From contig NZ_BBYJ01000013.1 in the NCBI RefSeq assembly GCF_001528665.1, positions 118,422 to 182,421 on the forward strand: a DNA stretch of 64,000 nucleotides, in the 5' to 3' direction. This document shows positions 15,896 to 25,189 of the stretch, one piece after another; within the stretch, counting starts at the first letter, position 1, and the number at the start of each line of letters is the position of its first letter. The notes beneath the pieces are model-generated. The model did no database searches. It was given only the letters and a program-made list of their open reading frames with translations, and had not been told where the DNA came from. The stretch is from Microtetraspora malaysiensis. GTDB taxonomy: Bacteria > Actinomycetota > Actinomycetes > Streptosporangiales > Streptosporangiaceae. The position numbers and the translations under genes were made by a program.

Positions 15896-17081
15896 CCCGG
15901 AGCGGCACGCTGAGGTAGGAGCGGAAGTTCGGGGTGTGCCGCCGTACGGCCTGGCCGCCCGGCTCCATGGCGGTGAAGCGCCGCGCGACGAAGGTGAAGG
16001 CGGACACCGCCTCCGCCCTGGCCAGCGCCGCGCCGAGGCACTGGTGGATGCCGCCGCCGCCGAAGCTCAGGTGCGGGTTGGGGTGGCGGGTCACATCCAG
16101 CTCAGCCGGTCGCGCGAAGCGGGTCTCATCGTGGTTGGCCGAGCCGAGCTGCAGCACCAGCACCCGGCCCGGCTTGACCACCCGCCCGCCGATCTCGACC
16201 GGCCGGTGCACCAGCCTGCTCTTCACCTGTACGGGCGCGTCGAACCGCAGCAGCTCCTCGACCGCCCTGGGCACCACACCGGTGTCGGCGCGCAGGATCG
16301 CGAGCTGGTCGGGGCGGGCCGCGAGCGCCGCGCAGCCGTTCGACAGCAGGTCGGTCGTCGTCGCGAACCCGGCGAACAGCAGGAACACCACGTTGTCGAT
16401 GAGCGTCCGCCGGTCGGCGGTGGCCGGATCGACCTCGCGCAACCGGGAGATCAGGTCCTCGCCCGGCCCCTTGCGCTCCGCCTCGAACAGCCCGGCCACC
16501 AGCTCCCGCATCCACACCAGCGCCTCGACGGTCTCGGCCCGCTCCGGCTCGGCCAGGTAGGTGGCGAACGCCTGCGACAGCGTCCTGGCCCGCGGGCGCA
16601 CCTCGTCGATGTCGGCCAGGTCCAGGCCCACGAACTCGGCCAGCACCCGGATCGGCAGCTTGTCCGCCAGGTCCGTCACCGCGTCGAAGCGCCCCTCCCG
16701 CACCGCGGGCGCCAACAGCTCCGCCACCATCGCGTCGATGCGCTCGCGCCGCCGCCGTACGGCGGGGGTGGTGAACTCGCGGCCCAGCAGCCGGCGCAGC
16801 ACCGTGTGCGCCGGGGGATCGCGGTTGAGCATGACCCGGCCGAAGAAGTCGGCCAGTGGCCCGTCGCCGAGCGCGATCCGGTGGTAGTCCCGGTCGAACT
16901 CCGCGCCGAGCCGGTCGTCGCCGACCAGCCCGGCCACGTCGGCGTAGCGGGTCACCACCCACTGCGCGGGCCCGCCGCGGCACAGCGGCCCGGCCGCGCG
17001 CAGCCGCCGGTAGACGGGGTAGGGGTCCTCCAGGGCCGCCAGCTCCACCGCGTCGTACTTCGGCGGCAGGGTGAGGCTCAT
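15882..17081 (-). CDS. Cytochrome P450 with AGFATT I-helix
   Basis: 399 residues from ATG 17081, with a near-perfect GGAGGAGGG ribosome site. Heme loop FGGGGIHQCLGAALAR, ExxR in EELLRF, C-helix DPPAHTVLRR. The I-helix is LLFAGFATTTDLL: the acid of AGxET is replaced by Ala but the Thr residues remain. The start overlaps the stop of the upstream saccharopine-dehydrogenase-like gene (ATGA), so it is the last gene of a long leftward operon that includes the NRPS. Oxidation of a thiazoline to thiazole or hydroxylation of the scaffold is possible; the reaction is unassigned. Confidence 0.93.
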   Translation of the reverse strand: MSLTLPPKYDAVELAALEDPYPVYRRLRAAGPLCRGGPAQWVVTRYADVAGLVGDDRLGAEFDRDYHRIALGDGPLADFFGRVMLNRDPPAHTVLRRLLGREFTTPAVRRRRERIDAMVAELLAPAVREGRFDAVTDLADKLPIRVLAEFVGLDLADIDEVRPRARTLSQAFATYLAEPERAETVEALVWMRELVAGLFEAERKGPGEDLISRLREVDPATADRRTLIDNVVFLLFAGFATTTDLLSNGCAALAARPDQLAILRADTGVVPRAVEELLRFDAPVQVKSRLVHRPVEIGGRVVKPGRVLVLQLGSANHDETRFARPAELDVTRHPNPHLSFGGGGIHQCLGAALARAEAVSAFTFVARRFTAMEPGGQAVRRHTPNFRSYLSVPLRVTPS

Positions 17082-18103
17082 ATTGTGCCCTCCTCCGGCT
17101 CCAGCGCGTCGGCGGCGTCGAACACCCGCAGCCCGGTCACCGCGTCGCCGGCGCGCAGCCGCCGCTCCGCCCAGGCCGGGTCGAGCACGTCGGCCGCGAA
17201 GTGCAGACCGGGGCCGATCGCGCCGTCCAGGACGGCCTGGGCCGTCAGCGCCGCCATCGCCCCGGTCAGCTCGCTCGACCCCGTCCCCGACACGACCACG
17301 GTCGGCATCGAGGACGCGCCGCGCACCTGGAAGGCCAGCCGCTGGTAGCGGGCGCGGCCGAAGGCGTCGAGCTCGCTGGCCCTGACCACGGCCGCGGCGT
17401 CCACCGCGCCGCCGACCAGCGTCTCCCGCAGCCTGCTGCCCGGGAAGACCGAGTAGCACACCAGCTCGGCCAGCCCGAGCCGGCGCGCGAGCCGTTCCAT
17501 CTCGGCGCTCAGGTACGGCACGCCGCTGGCAGGCCCGGAGAAGAACGGCACCTCGCCCTCCAGGACGGGGACACCGGCGCGCTCCACCCGGGCGCCGCCC
17601 CGCCACACGGCGAACGTGCGGCCGGCCGACCTGCTCACCGCGGCCAGGTAGTCGGCCGCGGCGGCGATCGTGAAGCGGTCCTGCCCGCCGGTGTAGCAGA
17701 CCAGGCGCGCGCCCGGCTCGGTGACCAGCAGCCGCGGCAGCAGAGCGCTCAGGCCCGGCAGCATCCCGGCCGACAGCACCACCGGCCGGGCATAGGCGCC
17801 GCCCGCCAGCAGCTCGTGCAGCGGCTCGTCGCCGTCCGGGTCGAGGTAGGGGATCCCGGCCCGCGCCGCCGCGGCGGCCACCGGCGCCCGTTTCTCCGGC
17901 GGCGAGCCGGTGCAGTTGACGACCAGCTTCAGCGTCGAGCACCACCGCTCGAGCGCGTCGGCGTCGTCGGCGTCGACCACGACCTGCGCCCGCGCCCGAT
18001 CCCGGCCCGCGACCAGCACCGGCCCCAGCCCCCAGGCCCGCAACTGCGCCACCGCGGCGCGGCCGACCGACCCGTACCCGCCCAGGACCCCGATCGCGCT
18101 CAC
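17078..18103 (-). CDS. Saccharopine-dehydrogenase-like NAD(P)-dependent reductase
   Basis: 341 residues from a GTG overlapping the NRPS stop (GTGA at 18100-18103). The N-terminal Rossmann fold has VLGGYGSVGRAAVAQL; VVNCTGSPP and LSAGMLPGLSALLP follow as in the saccharopine dehydrogenase superfamily. Lysine metabolism is unlikely given the position directly after a Cy-A-MT-PCP NRPS. In pyochelin-type pathways a dedicated reductase (PchG, a Gfo/Idh-type enzyme) reduces a carrier-bound thiazoline to thiazolidine; this protein is a candidate for the same job from a different family. That assignment is inference. Confidence 0.82.
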   Translation of the reverse strand: MSAIGVLGGYGSVGRAAVAQLRAWGLGPVLVAGRDRARAQVVVDADDADALERWCSTLKLVVNCTGSPPEKRAPVAAAAARAGIPYLDPDGDEPLHELLAGGAYARPVVLSAGMLPGLSALLPRLLVTEPGARLVCYTGGQDRFTIAAAADYLAAVSRSAGRTFAVWRGGARVERAGVPVLEGEVPFFSGPASGVPYLSAEMERLARRLGLAELVCYSVFPGSRLRETLVGGAVDAAAVVRASELDAFGRARYQRLAFQVRGASSMPTVVVSGTGSSELTGAMAALTAQAVLDGAIGPGLHFAADVLDPAWAERRLRAGDAVTGLRVFDAADALEPEEGTI

Positions 18104-21100
18104 GGTCCGTCTCGCAACTGCGCGGCCAACGCCATCACCGACGGCCCTTCCAGCAGAACACGCAGCAGCGTGTTGAACGACAGGGGTTTGGCCTCCGGAA
18201 TCTGCTCGATCAGCAGACCCGCCGCCTGCGAAGCCAGCAGCGAGTCGCCGCCGAGCTCGTAGAAACCGGGCGAGCGGCCCACCGCGGGCAGGTTGAGCAC
18301 CTGGCACAGCAGGGCCGCGATCCGCCGTTCGAGGTCGTCCGCCGGTTCGTCGGCCGAGGACCCGGCGGCCGCCGCCGTCTTGGGCACCAGGGTGCGCAGC
18401 CGGTCCCGGTCGACCTTCCCGGTGGCGGCCACCGGCAGCCGGTCCAGGATCTGCACCAGGCTGGGCACCATCGCGGGCGGCAGCCGGTCGGCTGTGGCCT
18501 CGGTGACGTGCTGGGGCCGCAGCGGCACCCGATCGGTCTTGACCTGGCAGCCGTAGACGTACAGCCCGATCTCGGTGAAGGGGTCCTGCTCGGCGGGGAA
18601 GGCGAACACCAGGTCCTCGCCGAGCACCCGCAGCCAGTCCCGGTGCGCCACGAACGACTGGTCGCGGCCCCGGCGCATGTCGGCGAAGTCCTCGCCCTGG
18701 CCGAGCAGCAGCTCCATCGAGGTCATGATCTGGTAGTGGTCGCGCGTCATCTCCGCGAACAGCAGCCAGCCCCCGGGCGCCAGCAGCTCGCGCACCGCCG
18801 CGACGCTCTCCCCCACGTGCCTGGTGGCGTGGAAGACGTCGCCGAGGACGATCACGTCGAAGGAGTTGGGCGAGAACCCCTGGGCGCGGAAGTCGGCGTT
18901 GATGTCCAGGATCGCGTAGCGCACCCAGGGGTAATCGCCGAAGGTCTCCTTGGCCCGGTTGAGGAAGAACTGCGACAGGTCGGTGAAGGTGTACTCGACG
19001 TCGTACTCGGCCAGCGCCGGGATGACGTCCATGCTGGTGCCGCCGACCCCGGCGCCGATCTCCAGCACGCGCAGCGGCTTGGCCGTCGCCGCGGCGACGG
19101 CGGTGACCGCCGAGGTGAGGACCGTGTTGGCCCACCGGTTGAACAGCGTCACGTTGTACAGCGACTCGCCGATGTCGATCCGGCCCTCGGGGAACAGCAG
19201 CTGCACGGCCTCGGTGGTGCCGGCCCGCAGCACCTCGGGCAGGTTCTCGGTGGAGGCCTTGAAGTAGTCGTGCACCTTGGCCGAGCCGGGGTCGAGCCGC
19301 GTGACCAGCTCGTCCACCTCGCGCCAGCCGTCCGCGATGGCGGCCGGTTCGGCCTGCAGCGCCGCGCGGTAGCGGTCCTCCCCCTCCGCGATCAGCAGCC
19401 CGTGGCCGGTGAGCACCCGGACCCAGCGCCGCACCACGCGGTGGTGGCGGGACGGCGCCTGCGTCCCGGCGACGATCTCTTCCATCGTGTGCGTCCGCCC
19501 CGGTTCGCGGAACAGGCCGTCGCGCTGGAAGGCGTGCAGCATGCACAGCAGCGCCAGCTCGTCCAGCCGCCGCAGGTAGCCGACGTACTCCCGCCGGTCC
19601 ACGCCGCCGTCGTTGGCCTCGGCGGTGGCGGCGGCCGTCTCGGTCACCGTGGGCGCGAGCTCGCGCGCGGGCGGCTGGGAGGCGGGCTGGACGAACGCGA
19701 CCAGCCGCCGGTCAGCGGCCTCGTCCACGATCACGGCGGCGTTGCCGACCTGCGGGTCGGCGACCAGCGCGGCCTCGACCTCGGCCAGCTCGATCCGGTG
19801 GCCGCGGATCTTGACCTGGCTGTCTTGGCGGCCCAGGAACTCGATGTTGCCGTCCGGCAGGTAGCGGCCCAGGTCTCCGGTGCGGTAGAGGCGATCGCCC
19901 GTGCGGGGATGCTCGACGAAGCGCTCGGCCGTGCGCTCCGGGTCGAGGTAGCCCTCGGCGACGCCCGCGCCGCCGATGTGGATCTCGCCGGGCACGCCGT
20001 CCGGGCAGGACTGCCCGCGCCGGTCCAGCACGTGCATCTGCTGGTTGGACAGCGGCTTGCCGTACGGGATGCTGCGCCAGCCCTCCTCCACCTCGCCGAT
20101 CGGGTAGCAGATCGACCAGATCGACCCTTCGGTGGCGCCGCCGAGGCTGATCAGTTCGAGGCCGGGCACGAAGCGGCGGATCCGCTCCGGCAGGCTCACC
20201 GGGATCCAGTCGCCGGACAGCAGCGCCAGCCGCAGCGAGGACAGGTCGGCTTCGGAGGCGGACAGGAGGTCGGCCATCATCTGCAGGTGCGCCGGCACCG
20301 AGTTCCACAGCGTCACCCGGTGCCGGGCGATCAGGTCCGCCCAGTGCGAGGGCAGGCCCCGCCGGCTGTGGTCGGGCACGACCAGGCAGCCGCCGACGGC
20401 CAGCGGGCCGAACAGGTCGTAGACCGACAGGTCGAAGCCGAGGTTGGCCAGGGCGAGCACGCGGTCGTCCGGGCCGACGGCGAAGCGGCGGTTGATGTCC
20501 TCCACCGTGTTCAGCGCGCTGCGGTGGCTGATCCGCACGCCCTTCGGCGACCCGGTGGAGCCGGACGTGTAGACGATGTAGGCCAGGTCGGGGACGGGCC
20601 CGGCCAGCGCCCGGTCGCAGAACGCCGCCAGGTCGGGCACCGCCGCGCCCTCGCGCTCCTGGCCGCCGCGCGGATCGGCGACGGCGAGCACGGTAAGCCC
20701 GTCCGGCCATGACGTGGCCTCGCGCAGGTGCTCCTGGGTCACCACGGTGGTGACGCCGGCGTCGGCCAGCATCCGGTCGCGTCGCGCCGCGGGCTGGTTG
20801 GTGTCGATCGGCAGGTACGACGCGCCCGCGAGCAGCACGCCGAGCACGGCGATGAGCTGCTCGGGGCCGCGGTCGGAGACCACGGCCACCGGCGTGCCCC
20901 GGCCCGCGCCCCGTTCGCCCAGCTCGACGGCCAGGCGCACCGCCCGGTCAAGAACCTCGCCGTAGCTCAGGCTCCCCCACGAACCGGCGACGGCGGGCCG
21001 GTCGGGGGTGCGCAGCGCCTGCCGTACGACGGGCTCGTGCAGCAGCCGGTGGGCGGGCAGGCCGGGTACGGCCGTCGCGTTGGCCGCGCGGCGGCGCTCC

Positions 21101-22641
21101 TGCTGCGCCGGCGGCAGCGGCAGCAGGACCGGCCGGTCCCACAGCTCCTCGCGGTCGGCCAGGCCGTGCAGCAGGTGCTCGAACGCCCCGAACATCTCCT
21201 CCACCAGCCCGTCGGGGAAGATCCCTTCGCGGACGTCCCAGTTGACGAGCAGGGCGTCGCCCGCCACCAGTGTCTGGCAGTCGAGCCACACCTGCGGGGT
21301 CTGGGTCAGGCCGCGCACCAGCGTGGCGTCCCGCCAGAACTCCGACTCCCCGTCCAGGGCGATGGCGCTGGTGTAGACGATCGGCATCAGCGCCTCGGAC
21401 CGGCCGCGGCGCGCGCCGAGCTCGCGCAGCACCTCCACGCCCGAGCAGGCCAGGTGGTCCAGGTCCATCCACAGCCGGGCCTGCAGCGCGCGTGCCACCT
21501 CGGTGAAGGTGTCGGCGGCGCCCGGCCGTACCTCCAGCAGGTCCACCGAGGAGAAGTCGCCGACGAGCTGGTTCACCCGCTCGTGCACCGGTAGCCGGTT
21601 GAGCAGGGTGACGGCGAGGGTGAAGCCGTCCTGCGAGGTCCAGCGGCTGATCGTCTCCGCGTAGGCGGCCAGCACGACGCCGGAGGGCGTCAGCCCGTGC
21701 CCGGCCGCCAGCTCGCGCAGGCGCCGCCAGCGCTCGGGGTCCAGCCGGGTCTGCCATCGGTCGAAGCGGGCGTGGCCGTGCTTGCGCACGTCGGCGCGGA
21801 CCGGCAGCTTGGGCGCCGGCGGCAGGTCGTCGATCCTGGCCCACCAGTAGTCGCGTGCGCGCCGGTAGCCGCGCCGGTCCGTCAGGCGTAGCTGCGCGGC
21901 CAGGTAGTCGCGGAAGGTCAGCTCGGGCGCCGGCAGCGCCTCGTCCGGCGCGTGGTAGAGCCGGTGCAGCTCGTCCAGCAGGAGCTGGACGCTCATGAAA
22001 TCGGCGATCAGCAGGTCGAAGGACAGGTGCAGTACCGAGCGTTCCGCCGTCAGCGACAGCCTGACGTCGAACATCGGCCATCGGCCCGGCTCGTAGGAGC
22101 GGCCGCACAGCTCCTCGCGGACCGCCGTCACCTTCTCCGCCGCCCGGTCCTGAGGTTCGCCGCGCAGGTCGGCGACCGGCAGCTCGAAGGCGGGCACCTC
22201 CGGCAGGACCTGCTGGAACCCGCGCTCGTCTACCACCGCGCGCAGCATCGGGTGCCGCTCGACGAGCTGCTGCCAGGCTTCCCGCAGCCGCCGCGGGTCA
22301 GCCTCGGTGAGGTCGGCTTCGAGGTAGACCTGGCAGCCCACCCCGCCGTAGTCAAGGCCGTCGCTGCGTCCCAGCAGGTAGGCGGTCTGCATGTCGGTGA
22401 GCGGGAAAGGCTCGCCCGCGTGCTCGGGGTCGGGCTCCAGCAGGCCGGGGCCGACGTCCTCGCTCAGATACTCCAGCAGCGCGGCGCGGTGCCGGCGCAG
22501 CTCGTCCCGGTCCTGTTCGGTCAGCACGCCGCGGGGCGCGCGGAAGCGAAGCTGACCGTCTTCCGCCCAGAGCTGGACGCCCACCGCTTCCAGCCGGTCG
22601 ACCAGTCCGGCGGGGTGCGCTTCTGACCTGGTCTCGCTCAC
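18100..22641 (-). CDS. NRPS: TubC docking-Cy-A(Cys)-MT-PCP
   Basis: 1513 residues from GTG 22641, with GAGGAGG 7 bases upstream. A TubC-type N-terminal docking domain (about 12-60) precedes a heterocyclization domain with the intact DxxxxDxxS motif DLLIADFMS near residue 208. The A domain (about 500-1410) has YTSGSTGSPKG and pocket residues reading Asp-Leu-Tyr-Asn-Leu-Ser-Leu-Ile-Trp, the classic cysteine code. A methyltransferase (LEIGAGVGGTS near 1192) is inserted between A8 and A10, as in PchF-type proteins. The PCP serine is in LGGDSLLASQ near 1463. No thioesterase or reductase domain follows. It should add, cyclize and methylate a second cysteine, accepting the chain from the ArCP-Cy-A-PCP protein. 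Confidence 0.95.
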   Translation of the reverse strand: MSETRSEAHPAGLVDRLEAVGVQLWAEDGQLRFRAPRGVLTEQDRDELRRHRAALLEYLSEDVGPGLLEPDPEHAGEPFPLTDMQTAYLLGRSDGLDYGGVGCQVYLEADLTEADPRRLREAWQQLVERHPMLRAVVDERGFQQVLPEVPAFELPVADLRGEPQDRAAEKVTAVREELCGRSYEPGRWPMFDVRLSLTAERSVLHLSFDLLIADFMSVQLLLDELHRLYHAPDEALPAPELTFRDYLAAQLRLTDRRGYRRARDYWWARIDDLPPAPKLPVRADVRKHGHARFDRWQTRLDPERWRRLRELAAGHGLTPSGVVLAAYAETISRWTSQDGFTLAVTLLNRLPVHERVNQLVGDFSSVDLLEVRPGAADTFTEVARALQARLWMDLDHLACSGVEVLRELGARRGRSEALMPIVYTSAIALDGESEFWRDATLVRGLTQTPQVWLDCQTLVAGDALLVNWDVREGIFPDGLVEEMFGAFEHLLHGLADREELWDRPVLLPLPPAQQERRRAANATAVPGLPAHRLLHEPVVRQALRTPDRPAVAGSWGSLSYGEVLDRAVRLAVELGERGAGRGTPVAVVSDRGPEQLIAVLGVLLAGASYLPIDTNQPAARRDRMLADAGVTTVVTQEHLREATSWPDGLTVLAVADPRGGQEREGAAVPDLAAFCDRALAGPVPDLAYIVYTSGSTGSPKGVRISHRSALNTVEDINRRFAVGPDDRVLALANLGFDLSVYDLFGPLAVGGCLVVPDHSRRGLPSHWADLIARHRVTLWNSVPAHLQMMADLLSASEADLSSLRLALLSGDWIPVSLPERIRRFVPGLELISLGGATEGSIWSICYPIGEVEEGWRSIPYGKPLSNQQMHVLDRRGQSCPDGVPGEIHIGGAGVAEGYLDPERTAERFVEHPRTGDRLYRTGDLGRYLPDGNIEFLGRQDSQVKIRGHRIELAEVEAALVADPQVGNAAVIVDEAADRRLVAFVQPASQPPARELAPTVTETAAATAEANDGGVDRREYVGYLRRLDELALLCMLHAFQRDGLFREPGRTHTMEEIVAGTQAPSRHHRVVRRWVRVLTGHGLLIAEGEDRYRAALQAEPAAIADGWREVDELVTRLDPGSAKVHDYFKASTENLPEVLRAGTTEAVQLLFPEGRIDIGESLYNVTLFNRWANTVLTSAVTAVAAATAKPLRVLEIGAGVGGTSMDVIPALAEYDVEYTFTDLSQFFLNRAKETFGDYPWVRYAILDINADFRAQGFSPNSFDVIVLGDVFHATRHVGESVAAVRELLAPGGWLLFAEMTRDHYQIMTSMELLLGQGEDFADMRRGRDQSFVAHRDWLRVLGEDLVFAFPAEQDPFTEIGLYVYGCQVKTDRVPLRPQHVTEATADRLPPAMVPSLVQILDRLPVAATGKVDRDRLRTLVPKTAAAAGSSADEPADDLERRIAALLCQVLNLPAVGRSPGFYELGGDSLLASQAAGLLIEQIPEAKPLSFNTLLRVLLEGPSVMALAAQLRDGP

Positions 22642-22739
22642 ACCCCTGCCTCCTCGCGTGTCCGCAGCGCACTGTAGAACGGGCACTCGCCGGTGTTCGA
22701 GTGAAGAATTCGCGCAGTCGGTCGTGGTGTCGGCATGGC

Positions 22740-25136
22740 TCAGCCGTCCGTCTCGCGGTCCACGAACAGCAGGCGCAGCTCGGCGGTGTAGTGCTCGCCC
22801 GCCGCGTCGGCCAGCCACGACTGCTCCGGCCCCGGCAGCATCTCGGTGAAGGTCACCGAGGCGTCGCCGCCGCTCTCGGCGGCGGCGCGCAGCACCCTGG
22901 CCAGGCTGGCCACCTGCACCTCGCTGCGGAAGTCGACGTACACCGGTTTGCTCTCCGAGCTGACCGAGGCGAACACGATCTCCGGCAGTTCGCGGTCCCG
23001 CCGCCAGCGCCTGGCGGCCCGGAAATGCTCCGGGTCGCTGCGTACGGAGATCCAGTCCAGGTCGGCGACGCGGAACGACCAGGCCTCGCGGAACACCACT
23101 GTGGTGTCGACGACGACCCGCGGCGTGTGGTCGTAGCCGCGCACGATCTGCTTGAACACGTCCATGAACTCGTACATCAGCCAGGTGCCGTGCACGTCGG
23201 CGATGTCGAACCAGGTGTCGCCGCCGCTCAACCCGGTGACCAGCCGGTCGCCGTCGCGGTGGACCTCCAGCCCGCACAGCGGCAGGAGCCGCTCGGTGCC
23301 GCGGGTCGGGAACGGCGAGACGCACAGCCACCAGTCGCGGTCGTTGTTGACCCACGGGTAGATCCGCGCGGCCACCCGCGGGAAGTCCTTGACCGGGCTG
23401 AGCATCACCCGGTCGTCCGGGATGACCGTGGCCAGCATGGCCCGCAGTTCGTCCTGGTCGGGGTGGCTCCAGGCGAAGACCGGCGTCTCGAAGGGGCAGT
23501 AGCCGACGTGGAGCTCGCCCACCACGGGCTGGAACTCGCCCCGCGCGAACGCCTCCGGGCCGCGGGCGGCGATGAGCAGGTCCACGCTGTGGGTCCAGGC
23601 GAACCCCCAGTCGGGGACCCGGCCGGGGAAGGCCTCCTCGACCTTTTCGCGCAGCTCGTCGCTGGTGAAGCTCATCTGGCGCGCCGTGGTGTCCAGGCCG
23701 AGGATGGCGCGCCAGCGCGCCACGAACTCGCGCGCCAGGTGGTCCACCGGCCGGTCACCCGGCGTGAACAGCTTGTCCGCGCTGGCGAACACCAGGTCGG
23801 ACAGGCCGGCGCTGTCCACCCCCAGCGTTTCGAACGCGTCGGAGAACACCGCGCGCACCCTCCGCGACGCCTCGCCCATGAACCAGCGGGCGCTCAGCAG
23901 CAGCAGCGCCAGCGGCTCGGCGCAGGACTCGAGCACCTGGGGGCCGAAGGACAGCTCGACGTCCCTGGCGCACTCGAGGTAGGTCAGCCGCCGCCCGCCG
24001 TAGGTCTGGCCGGGGCGCCGCATCGGGTCGACGCCGGTCAGCGCCGTGAACTCCCGTTCCAGGCTGTGGTGCAGGCTGATCAGGTCGTCGAAATCGCGGT
24101 AGCCGGCCAGCATGTCCCGCGCCCGTTCGAGCCGGTCGAGCTTGTCTGTCGCCTGCTTGCGGGCGTCCACGTCGCCGATGGCCTCCAGGCGGGCGCGCAG
24201 CTCGCGCTCGGCGTTGTGGATCAGCGGCGGCTCCAGGTCCCACAGCAGCAGCCCCATGGTGGCGAGCTGCTCCAGCTCGGCGTAGACCTCCTCGGGGGCG
24301 GCGCCGTACTCGGCGGCTATCGCCCGCGCCGGGCGCTCGCCGTCGACCAGGGCCATCAGCCGGGCCTGCGCCGGGGACAGCGTGAGCGGCCCCGCCATGG
24401 TCCTGGCGTCGGCGCCTGAGACGTGGACGGTGGGGTGGCGGCGGGGCGCCACCCACGGGCGCACCTCGGGGTCGGCGGCGAGGGTCGCCGCCAGCACGTC
24501 GATCGCCCAGGGTTCGAGGAACAGCTCGCCGTGGCCGACCGTGGCCTTGCCCGGCCGCATGCGCAGCGTCTCGCCGCCGGTGCGCAGGCTGAACCAGTTC
24601 ACCGGGCCGAAGAAGCCGATCGTCTCGTTCTTCGCGCAGTAGCGCGCCCAGTAGTTGGCCACCAGCCGCTGCCGCTTGCGCAGCCGGTGGTTGTGCGGGG
24701 CGTCGCGGCCCAGCCTCGCGAGCTTGACGATCATCGGTTCGACGATGTCGGGGTTCTGCCAGGTCATGGCTTCCTGGAAGTCGCCGCGGCGGGCGATCCG
24801 GCGCAGCAGTTCGGCCTGCCGCTCGTCGGCGCGGGCCACCACCTCCGCCTGCGGGCTTTCGCCCGCCTGCAGGGCGCGGTCCACGGCGGCCGCGTACTCG
24901 GCGTCGCCCAGCTCCAGCAGGCCGCCGATGGGGAACCCGGCGCTGCGGAGGATCCCCTGCGACCACACCGCGAACCTCTCGGGCAGCGGGATGAACGTGC
25001 CTGACCGCAGGGATGAGGACGGCGGGCGGGGGGCGTGCAGGCGGGCGTACCGTCCGGCGGCGCCGGCGACGTCCGCCGCCGCGCCGGAGGTCACGACAGT
25101 CTCGTACTCATCGATCACCTGGACTCCAGTCCTCAT
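22740..25136 (-). CDS. Short LanB-like protein (lantibiotic dehydratase N-terminal family, PEARL-type architecture)
   Basis: 798 residues from ATG 25136; GTG 25118, preceded by GGAG, is an alternative. The segment RLVANYWARYCAKNETIGFF near residue 140, followed by GPVNWF, and the later blocks ending VDFRSEVQVASLARVLRAA belong to the lantibiotic dehydratase N-terminal (glutamylation) family. The separate SpaB-type elimination domain of about 1000-residue LanBs is absent. Short LanBs of this type include PEARLs, which add amino acids from aminoacyl-tRNA to peptides. No LanC is nearby. It lies between an O-methyltransferase gene and the Cys-activating NRPS in the same operon direction, so it may add a tRNA-derived residue to the product or to a carrier (inference). 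Confidence 0.83.
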   Translation of the reverse strand: MRTGVQVIDEYETVVTSGAAADVAGAAGRYARLHAPRPPSSSLRSGTFIPLPERFAVWSQGILRSAGFPIGGLLELGDAEYAAAVDRALQAGESPQAEVVARADERQAELLRRIARRGDFQEAMTWQNPDIVEPMIVKLARLGRDAPHNHRLRKRQRLVANYWARYCAKNETIGFFGPVNWFSLRTGGETLRMRPGKATVGHGELFLEPWAIDVLAATLAADPEVRPWVAPRRHPTVHVSGADARTMAGPLTLSPAQARLMALVDGERPARAIAAEYGAAPEEVYAELEQLATMGLLLWDLEPPLIHNAERELRARLEAIGDVDARKQATDKLDRLERARDMLAGYRDFDDLISLHHSLEREFTALTGVDPMRRPGQTYGGRRLTYLECARDVELSFGPQVLESCAEPLALLLLSARWFMGEASRRVRAVFSDAFETLGVDSAGLSDLVFASADKLFTPGDRPVDHLAREFVARWRAILGLDTTARQMSFTSDELREKVEEAFPGRVPDWGFAWTHSVDLLIAARGPEAFARGEFQPVVGELHVGYCPFETPVFAWSHPDQDELRAMLATVIPDDRVMLSPVKDFPRVAARIYPWVNNDRDWWLCVSPFPTRGTERLLPLCGLEVHRDGDRLVTGLSGGDTWFDIADVHGTWLMYEFMDVFKQIVRGYDHTPRVVVDTTVVFREAWSFRVADLDWISVRSDPEHFRAARRWRRDRELPEIVFASVSSESKPVYVDFRSEVQVASLARVLRAAAESGGDASVTFTEMLPGPEQSWLADAAGEHYTAELRLLFVDRETDG

Positions 25137-25189
25137 CGGCGGGTGGTGCCGTCGGCGCGCCCCGTGGCAGGGCGGCGCGGGCGGCCGGT

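Noticed and set aside
17078..18103. A lysine-pathway saccharopine dehydrogenase
   Set aside because: It overlaps the NRPS stop codon and lies in the NRPS operon; no lysine genes are nearby.
22740..25136. Class I lanthipeptide biosynthesis
   Set aside because: No LanC, no elimination domain and no typical Ser/Thr/Cys-rich precursor were found near the LanB-like gene.
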